Positions 13,857 to 64,000 of a stretch of DNA of 64,000 nt are shown here, in pieces (position 1 is the stretch's first letter; the number at the start of each line of letters is the position of its first letter). The stretch lies in assembly GCA_963573385.1 (NCBI GenBank), contig CAUYLG010033222.1, positions 1 to 64,000 on the forward strand, in the 5' to 3' direction. The stretch is from Cacajao melanocephalus. Its lineage: Eukaryota; Chordata; Mammalia; Primates; Pitheciidae. The notes beneath the pieces were generated by a model. The model did not search any database and was not told where the DNA came from. It was given only the letters and a program-made list of their open reading frames with translations. The position numbers and the translations under genes were made by a program.

Positions 13857-14989
13857 ATTAAATTCAACAAAAGTATTAAATTTATTGAGAACCTACTGGG
13901 TGCCCACCATAAAATACAAAGACACGTCCTCACCTCCAAGGAACCTTCAGTGTTCCCTTTCACACCTCCTTATTTCCAACCAAATCTTAATATTACAAGA
14001 CCCAGCATCATTCTATACTTCCTCCTTGCCATTTTTTATCTCATTAGATGATAAGAGCTCTACTTTTTTCCTAAGTGTCTGAAGCAATTATTATCTGTGC
14101 AATTCATCTGGAATTTTAATCATACACTGCAGAGGGAGACTTATTAATTATTGATCAAACTGTGACTTATTCATAGTCCATATTTTGTGGTTTTATTTTG
14201 TTCTTGCTACTGATGGTAGGCTCTTTCAGAGCAATTACTTATTTTACTTATGGTGCCCAAGGTAAGTAGTGAAGACTAGGGATCTTACACTAGTATTTAG
14301 TAGTTTGATTTGCGACTATTGAGTGTGGCAGACAAGGCTATGTGCTCACCAATCTTATTTCCTTTCCCGATTCTTGAGCACTCAGACCCTTTCCCAATCT
14401 CTCCTGCAGTTGGGTTGGGGCTATATGACTGGGTTTGGGTCAGCAGATGTAAGTCACCAAGAAGCCTGGCCCATAAAAACACCCAGTGCAGCCCTCCTGC
14501 CTTATCTTCCCTTTTGGTAGTGACTGTGGCAGTCATGTTGAGCTGGCATAATTCCAGGATGAAAGCAGCAGGATTCCCGAGTCACCATATGGAGAACAGC
14601 TCTGGAGATTAGCCTGATACCACATAAACTAAGCTAATGAGGTTTCAGGCATTACTTGTTACTGCAGCAAAGCCTACCTTATCTTGGAATAGTAATGGAA
14701 AAAGAATGTTCACAAATGAAATAGGAAATCATGTAAGACACAATACTATATGTATGAAAAGAGTCAGGAATGATGTGGAAGATGAGAGTGGGCAAGAACC
14801 AGTTTGGGCTCATGTGCTAGGACAGACTTTATGGAGAAGAGGGGATGAGATAATTTGAATGAGTAGAATTTGAACTGGCAAAAACGTGGTGGGAAGACTA
14901 GGAGTGTAAACTCAGCAAAGTGAGAACAAGCAGGAAATACAAATGAGGGAAAATGAAGACAGATTCAACATTAGAAAGTGAACACTATA
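13857..14989. other. Gene-free stretch
   Basis: The longest ORF is 100 codons at 14310-14612, without splice or family support. No recognised repeat. Confidence 0.45.
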
Positions 14990-15143
14990 GCAGTGTGGTG
15001 GCACGCCTGTAGTCCCAGCTACTTGGGAGGCTGAGGGGGGAGGATTGCTTGAGTCTGGGAGATGGAGGTTGCATTGTGCCACTACACTTCCACCTGGGTT
15101 ACAGAGAAAGACCCTATCTGAAAAAAAAAAAAAAGAAAGAAAG
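14990..15143 (+). repeat. Alu right-arm fragment
   Basis: Starts at GTGGTGGCACGCCTGTAG; the left arm is missing. Confidence 0.9.
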
Positions 15144-15329
15144 TTAATACTAGATGGGGAGTGGCAAAATGAGGCTCTGCTAGATTATTAAATTGTCCAA
15201 AATACTTTAAGTAGAATATGCTAATAAAATTGTGAGCCTTCTTCAAAGCAAACAGTGTGGAACACAACAGATAGCCAAACAATGGTGATCACTTCCTGGA
15301 TCTTAGTAAGTTTTGGGCTATGCACTGGG

Positions 15330-15425
15330 CATGGTATCACTGAATCTTCAGAGAAAACCTATGAAGTCTATGATCCTCATTTTACAGATGAAGAAACTGA
15401 AGCTTAGAGAGGTGATGCATCTTGA
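15330..15425 (+). repeat. MIR fragment
   Basis: CATTTTACAGATGAAGAAAC then TGAAGCTTAGAGAGG is the MIR core. Confidence 0.75.
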
Positions 15426-15426
15426 A

Positions 15427-15620
15427 AATGCATTAGTCAGAATTCTCCTGAAAAACAGGACCAACAGGATATGAGAACGTTTTATTTGAAGAAATTGGCT
15501 CACATGATGGTGGGGGCTTGATGAGTTCAAAATCTGATGGGGTAGGCAGGCAGGCTGGAGACCCAGGGAAGAGGTGCATCTGCTGGCAGAATCCATTCTT
15601 GCTTAAGGGAGGTCAGTTTC
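15427..15620 (-). repeat. Interspersed LTR-like repeat, unclassified (copy A)
   Basis: TTAGTCAGAATTCTCCTGAA, ACCAACAGGATAT and AAATTGGCTCACATGATGG match the same family as 17140-17450. Family name uncertain. Confidence 0.5.
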
Positions 15621-15950
15621 AGGGGCTGCAGTGCTGCGGTGTCCACTTTCAGGTGGTACCTGCACATCATGCAGAAACACCTATAAACCAGGCATGAGCT
15701 TCCTCTTCTCTACATTAAATCAAGGTAGGCCTGGTATTTCTCACTCACTCACTGTGGTCCACCTTCTGGTCCATGTTTCAGTCAACCAACCAATCAGTGA
15801 TAGCACTAACTCCCTGAGTTGCAACACTAAATTCAAAAATGGTGCTCAATTGGCCCCTATCAATACGTTCAGCCTGATTCAATTTTATGTTTCTTCCATC
15901 TTTATCCCACACCTTTAATATCCATTCCCCCACAAATTCCCTGGATTTCT

Positions 15951-16680
15951 GACTAAATTAGAAAACTCAAGCAGTACTTTTGGAATGTAGTATGACTCGT
16001 GGATCACATTTTGTGCCTCATCTTTTGGGACTGCTAGGACTTGAGTCTAGTTATAGTTCTAGAAGCCAAGAGAGGTTATGGGGATGTGCCCTGAGGAGAA
16101 TCAGCATTGTCTTGTAAGGCAAGTGCATCAGGGGAGGTCATGATTCCTTAAGCAATGAAAGGTTAGTTCCCTCAGGTGGGGGTGGAGAGGATACATCTAC
16201 TGGGGTGGAGAAACTGCTTCTACTGACAAAGATGACTCACTGGAATTTAGGGACTCAACATCCCCAGTGCCATCAAGGTCTTTCCATATGCTCCCATTCC
16301 AACTTTCAGGATACTATTCATTCCCAATCAATGCCCTCACTTTAGAAGTAGACAACCTGCAAAGTCGAGAATTCAATCTGCATTTTAATTCAGCCAGTTA
16401 CAGGATTTTTAACAATCTTGGCTCTGCAGCTACCGGAGATGATAAGGGTCTCCTTCAGGGCAGAAAGTTTCAGGTCACTTATATTATGCTTTAGCTGGCA
16501 ATTTGAATCCCTGAGCTCATCCTTTCTTTTCCCATTTTGTCCAGTAACATTAGGGACAACCAATCTTGTACTTGTTATTTTGGAAAATATGTTATAAAGT
16601 ATCATACACATGGTCATCCAGATCCTGCTTCTTTTTAGTTTTGATGAGGAATATCCAATTGGTAATATTTTATGTATTTC
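15951..16680. other. Gene-free stretch
   Basis: No supported feature. The small ORFs here overlap on both strands. Confidence 0.45.
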
Positions 16681-16960
16681 TTTTCTTCTTTTTGAGACAG
16701 TTTCACTCTTGTTGCCCAGGCTGGAGTACAATGGCATGATCTTGGCTCACCACAACCTCCAGGGGTTCAAGCGATTCTCTTGCCTCAGCATTCCAAGTAG
16801 CTGGGATTCCAAGCATGTGAACCATGACCAACTGATTTTTTATTTTTAGTAGAGACAGGGTTTCTCCATGTTGGTCAGGCTGGTCTCACGACCTCAGGTG
16901 ATCTGCCTGCCTTGGCCTCCCAAAGTGCTGGGATTACAGGTGTGAGTCACCACACCTGGC
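16681..16960 (-). repeat. Alu, full length
   Basis: Reversed dimer. Confidence 0.92.
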
Positions 16961-17139
16961 TTATTTTGTGTATTTCTATTACTTCATGATGCCATAAGGC
17001 TATCAGTGTTTTATTTACTACCAGAAACAGTCATTCCTGTCTTTAATCAGATTAGAGAACCACTTCCTGAAACCTCAGAACCAAATGCAAAAATGCATCC
17101 CTAAGATTCTGTTTCACTTGAACCACTTCTAGTACCAGA

Positions 17140-17450
17140 ATCTGTAGTGGTCAGTATTCTCTAGAGACATCAACAAGTGTGCATATACAAATAAATTTAT
17201 TATAAGGATTTGGCTCCCATAATTATACAGACTGGTAAGTAAAAATCTGCAGTATAGGCCAATAGATTCAAGACTCAGGAGGTAGATTAAATCTCAAGGC
17301 AGTTGGCTAGAGAATTCCCTCTTGCTTGGGGGCCAGTCTTTTTGTTCTATTCAGGACTTCAACTGATTAAATGAGGCCCACCCACATTATGGAGGGGAAT
17401 CTGCTTTAGTCTACTGATGATTAAAAATGTTTATCTCAACTAAATTACTG
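17140..17450 (-). repeat. Interspersed LTR-like repeat, unclassified (copy B)
   Basis: GGTCAGTATTCTCTAGAGAC, then TTTATTATAAGGATTTGGCT, and GGCCCACCCACATTATGGA near the end. Same family as 15427-15620. Confidence 0.5.
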
Positions 17451-17771
17451 TTTTAAATACATTAGGTTATTCACAGTGAGTTTTATAAGGACAAAGAGGG
17501 AAAGGAAGCCCTTGGTAATTGAGGGACCAATAGTAGGCAAAAAAAAATTGAGATTTTTTTCTATGATAATTACATGGTTAATGGGGCTTAAAAATGAATT
17601 GATGGATATTTTAAAACATCATAGTTTCTATGTATTTTTCATATCATAATCCAGATATCAGCTGTGGCCTTCCTCTCCCCCTTTGAGATCTAGGCAAAAA
17701 TGTTTCAAAACCTCCGGGTTCTCAGCCTGCAGAAGTCCAAAGTCAGGTTCAGTATTTCTGGTAATTTTTTT

Positions 17772-17927
17772 CTTTTTTTTTGAGATAGTGTCTCTTTTGT
17801 CACCCAGGCTGGAGCACACTGATGCAATCATAGCTCACTGCAGCCTTAAATTCTTGGGCTCAAATGATTCTCCTGTCTTAGCCTTCCTATTTGCTAGGAT
17901 TACAGATGTGAGCCACCACACCTGGCC
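17772..17927 (-). repeat. Alu monomer
   Basis: One reversed arm with a T-rich head. Confidence 0.88.
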
Positions 17928-18528
17928 TTCCTGCTAATTTCTAACACTAATAAATTCTTCTCACCACTTCTTCTAGAGCTGTTATGTTGTCCACCCCGTG
18001 GTGGTTCCAGACCAGTGACCCCAACTGGAGACTTTTCCTTTGATTTCTACAAGAAAAACTCATACCAAACCTGAGTCTGACAGGCTTTACTGGATACATG
18101 GGCCAGGGAAGGTGTCACAATACTTAGTCCGTACCCTCCTGCCACCTTTCAAGTTTCTTCTTTTACCCTCCTCTTTTCTGAGTGCCAAAACTCCAATTTT
18201 TGTACTTCTACGCAAACCAGTTTCACTACCCAGGTGAATTAGCTTACACTCCCCAAATTTTGTTACTGGACTCTTTCCTTTGCAAGGGGTAAGAATTTAG
18301 CCCAAGTCAGCTTAAGGCAAAAGGAAACTTTTTTGGTTCACAGAATCAAAAGTCAAGACTTAATCAAATGGCAGGAAGAGAGGGATTTAACTGGAACCAG
18401 GGAATTAACCCTGCTTCTCTCATTGCTGACTGGCAATAAATCCCAATTCGTATCTTTTAGTGTTTACCCACTGGAAAGATAGATAGTCTTAAATTTCTTA
18501 TGGTTCAAAGCTCAAAAATGCTGGTTAA
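17928..18528. other. Gene-free stretch
   Basis: No recognised feature. Confidence 0.45.
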
Positions 18529-18899
<371 letters not shown>

Positions 18900-19374
18900 C
18901 TATTCCTGAACAGCCTATGGTGTGCATGTTCCTACAACAGCACCTCCCAGGGAAACCAGACAGGCTGTTTCTGGTAAAAGGAGGAATTTCACCATAGACA
19001 TAATACTCTGGAATAGTTTTGGCTATCCGTAAGTAAAATACAGGATGACAATTTCTCTAATTTCCACATCAGTAGTTTAAACAAAGTAGTCATCAGACCA
19101 CAGAGGAGGGGGCAATAAATACTGCCTGCCAGGTAACTCGGAGAAGTACCTTCACAGAGGCCTCTGGAGGTGAGCATTTAGCATTGAGTGTCATGTGTGT
19201 CAAACCAAGAGGGGATTCAGGGAGACTTCCAAGCTTGAGCAAACGGCCACATACACCTCCTCTTCCAGACCTCACCTTCCATATGAAAAAAATTCATTTG
19301 CGACCAGAAAACAAAGGATAAAAGTATCATGTTAGAATGAGGACGGTTAAAAATGACCTTTGCTTGAACTGAAA

Positions 19375-19968
19375 CAGAAGTTATATGTATAAGTGACTTA
19401 ACCCCTCTATCACTTGGCTTTCCTATCATTTACACGAGGGTAGTAATGTAGCAGGAGCGGCCGCGGGAAACAGATCTCTCGGACACCGAATACAGGAGGA
19501 AGGTTTATTCAGTTGGGAGCAAGGTGGCATAGTTGCCTAACAGCCAACCTAGTCCAACAAAGGGAGGTTCAGCCTTTTTATAGGCTTATACTTTAGATGT
19601 TACACGTGGAAGAATCTTAGGTTTATAGCTTTAGAAATCACATATGAAAGAGTTCCGGTTTACGGTTTTAGGACTTACATGTGAAAAGGTTTTGGTTTGA
19701 TCTTGTTTTAAGTAAAAGTATTGTCTTCTGGAGAGTTTCCCCAGGGCCTAGCCTGTCACCTACAGGAAGGAAAAACCGGAGGCGCCAGTCGGTCAACCTT
19801 TTCTTCTATTGAAATGCAGCATGATAGTCAAAGGGGAAGTTGATCTCAGAAGCCTGGGTCTCCCTCTTCAGTAACAGTACCCTCACAAGGCTCAAGTGAT
19901 GATTACATAGGACAATCCCTTAGTCACGACTTGGTACACTGTAAACGGTCAGTAAATGCTAGAGAATC
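19375..19968 (+). repeat. MIR split by a solo LTR (19375-19446 and 19871-19968)
   Basis: The left part reads through CTTTCCTATCATTTACACGA. The right part continues GTACCCTCACAAGGCTC to AGTAAATGCTAG, the expected order of a MIR with a clean insertion between. Confidence 0.75.
19447..19870 (-). mobile_element. Solo LTR, ERV1-like (gammaretroviral type), antisense
   Basis: 424 bp bounded by TG...CA and flanked by the 4-bp duplication GTAA (19443-19446, 19871-19874), the target size typical of class I ERVs. AATAAA on the minus strand (complement 19504-19509) gives the orientation. No internal or coding retroviral sequence remains. Its end lies about 420 bp from the CpG island. Confidence 0.85.
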
Positions 19969-20289
19969 ATATTAGCAATTATTTTACACCGATAAATGTA
20001 GCTGGAAGGTTGTATCGGATGCTAAATGCCGGCAACATTTCATTCGACAACTATTACAATTATTTATTTGCATAAATATCAAGCAAATTATTTCTGCAAA
20101 CCAGTCATTATTACCGTAAAATACTTTAAAATGCTCCTTTTGATAGTCGGAGTACCTACTGTGGCACAAAACCAGGAGAAACCAGGAAATGGAAATAACG
20201 AGTGAGTTTGGATGCTTCGATTCTCCCCTAGATTGAGATGGGTGAGAATGGAGGCAAAAGAAGACATATTCTTCCAAAAAAGAGGTGAC
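19969..20289. other. Unique sequence between MIR and CpG island
   Basis: AT-rich, no gene or repeat recognised. It is the immediate upstream flank of the promoter. Confidence 0.5.
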
Positions 20290-20415
20290 CAAACGGGCAA
20301 GGGAGAGCTCACCCGGGGCCTGCAGAGCGCAGAGATTCCGTGCCCAGGGAGTAGGAGGGCTGGGGCTGGGGAGATGCTGGTGGAGCCGCGGCAGAGCCGT
20401 CGCCCTCAGCTCCCG

Positions 20416-20422
20416 TGACTCA
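20416..20422 (+). promoter_or_regulatory. AP-1 consensus TGACTCA
   Basis: Exact TGACTCA heptamer about 300 bp upstream of the XRN2 ATG, within the CpG island. Site use is inference. Confidence 0.5.
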
Positions 20423-20591
20423 GACGCGCTCAGCCTCGCGCTCAGGAGCTGGGATCAGCGAGGGCGAGCCGCAACCTTCACCACTCGGTCCGCGCGGGAC
20501 TCCACCTCCCACGAGCAGCCCGGCGAGGCCCTTTTCCGCCGCTCCCTCACCCAGCCGAGCCTCCTTCCCAACTTCCCCGGCAGCGGCGCCG

Positions 20592-20599
20592 TGACGTCA
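20592..20599. promoter_or_regulatory. Palindromic CRE, TGACGTCA
   Basis: Perfect full CREB/ATF palindrome about 115 bp upstream of the ATG, a typical proximal-promoter spot for CRE-driven housekeeping genes. The sequence is seen; binding is inferred. Confidence 0.7.
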
Positions 20600-20617
20600 C
20601 CTCCGGTCGCCCGCGTG

Positions 20618-20632
20618 CACGTGGGAGGAAGT
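20618..20632 (+). promoter_or_regulatory. E-box CACGTG followed by ETS core GGAAGT
   Basis: CACGTG at 20618-20623 (USF/MYC type) and GGAAGT at 20627-20632 (ETS/GABP type) sit next to each other, 20 bp after the CRE. This is probably the core promoter just upstream of the start site. Confidence 0.55.
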
Positions 20633-20639
20633 GCTGGTG

Positions 20640-20713
20640 CTCGCAGCCACTGCTCTCGTCTCTTTGGTTACGCTCTTCAGCCGGCAGGCCGCCGCCTCCA
20701 GCCGTGTGCAGCT
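20640..20713 (+). other. XRN2: Inferred 5' UTR / transcription start region of XRN2
   Basis: Short GC-rich leader between the promoter motifs and the ATG. A pyrimidine-rich stretch near 20650-20665 would suit a dispersed or pyrimidine initiator. The exact start cannot be read from sequence. The codon frame carries no stop across this stretch. Confidence 0.45.
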
Positions 20714-63472
<42,759 letters not shown>

Positions 63473-63553
63473 GTAAAATTTAGATGTTCTTTTCTGGGAA
63501 AACTGTAAACATAATTTTTGAAATGAAAGAATTCTGTAAAAGATAAATATTTT

Positions 63554-63770
63554 AGCCTGGGCATCACAGTGAAATCTCATCTCTACAAAAACTACAAAAA
63601 TTAGTGTGGTGTGATGGGTCACGCCTGTAGTCCCATCTACTTGGAAGGCTGAGGTGAGAGGTGACTTGAGTCTGGGAGGTCTAGGCTGCAGTGAGCTGTG
63701 ACTATGCCACTACACTATAGCCTGGGGGACAGAATGAGGCCCTGTCTCATAAATAAATATTTAAAAAGGT
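63554..63770 (+). repeat. Alu, 5'-truncated, intron 20
   Basis: From AGCCTGGGCATCACAGTGAA to a (TAAA)n tail. Confidence 0.9.
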
Positions 63771-64000
63771 AAATGTTTTAAGAAGTATATGTGAAATGTT
63801 GATATTTCTCCATCCAACTTGGGATTAGCAATGATTAGTAGTAAATTTAATTATAACATTGTTATATGTAAAATTTCAGTGCCGCAAAAGAAATAACACT
63901 TGAATGAATATAAATTGTCTCAACAAGGCAATTTACATCTATAGAAGGGTATGTCTCACAGATGGAGCGATGGTGAGCGCATACTTGAACAGGGGAGGGG
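63771..64000 (+). other. XRN2: XRN2 intron 20, continues beyond window
   Basis: AT-rich. No exon recognised before the edge. Confidence 0.7.

Overview
The window is mammalian nuclear DNA from a primate. About three dozen Alu elements (7SL-derived, primate-specific) lie on both strands among older L2, MIR, L1M, MaLR, ERV and DNA-transposon remains. There is one protein-coding gene, with GT-AG introns and a CpG-island promoter. From position 20714 to the right edge, 20 exons encode the first 645 residues of XRN2, the nuclear 5'-to-3' exoribonuclease (about 950 aa in human). Residue numbering matches the human protein as I remember it, with no indels, but a few substitutions in the linker suggest a non-human primate or an allele. 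I cannot fix the species.

Layout. 1-20280: intergenic and gene-free. It holds nested repeats (an L2 broken by L1, MaLR LTRs and Alus at 3.9-8.1 kb), a hAT-type transposon remnant with its target duplication (13.4 kb), two perfect hairpins (12.35 and 12.55 kb) and an ERV1-like solo LTR inside a MIR (19.45 kb). 20290-21110: CpG island with AP-1, CRE, E-box and ETS-type motifs, the inferred start region and exon 1. 20789-40536: intron 1 (19.7 kb), with Alus, a class II (HERV-K-like) solo LTR in sense orientation inside an Alu, antisense L1M pieces over about 10 kb, two more LTR-like segments, a MER2-like and a hAT-type element. 40537-63472: exons 2-20, in clusters split by short introns (76-129 bp) and by a few long ones (intron 13 is 4.9 kb).

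Protein. Exons 1-13 encode conserved region 1 with the acidic active site (D54, D103, E203, E205, D233, D235, D345) and a CCHC zinc knuckle (C263, C266, H271, C276). Exons 14-16 encode the basic and serine/proline-rich linker with the T439-P CDK9 site. Exons 17-20 begin conserved region 2. XRN2 degrades the uncapped downstream RNA after poly(A)-site cleavage and so helps terminate RNA polymerase II; it also trims rRNA and snoRNA precursors. The 3' third of the gene lies beyond the window.

I found no new multi-gene system. The items most worth a second look are the sense LTR with a poly(A) signal in intron 1, the solo LTR just upstream of the promoter, the hairpins, an 84-bp non-tandem direct repeat, a duplicated acceptor sequence before exon 4, and a small membrane-protein-like ORF in intron 15.
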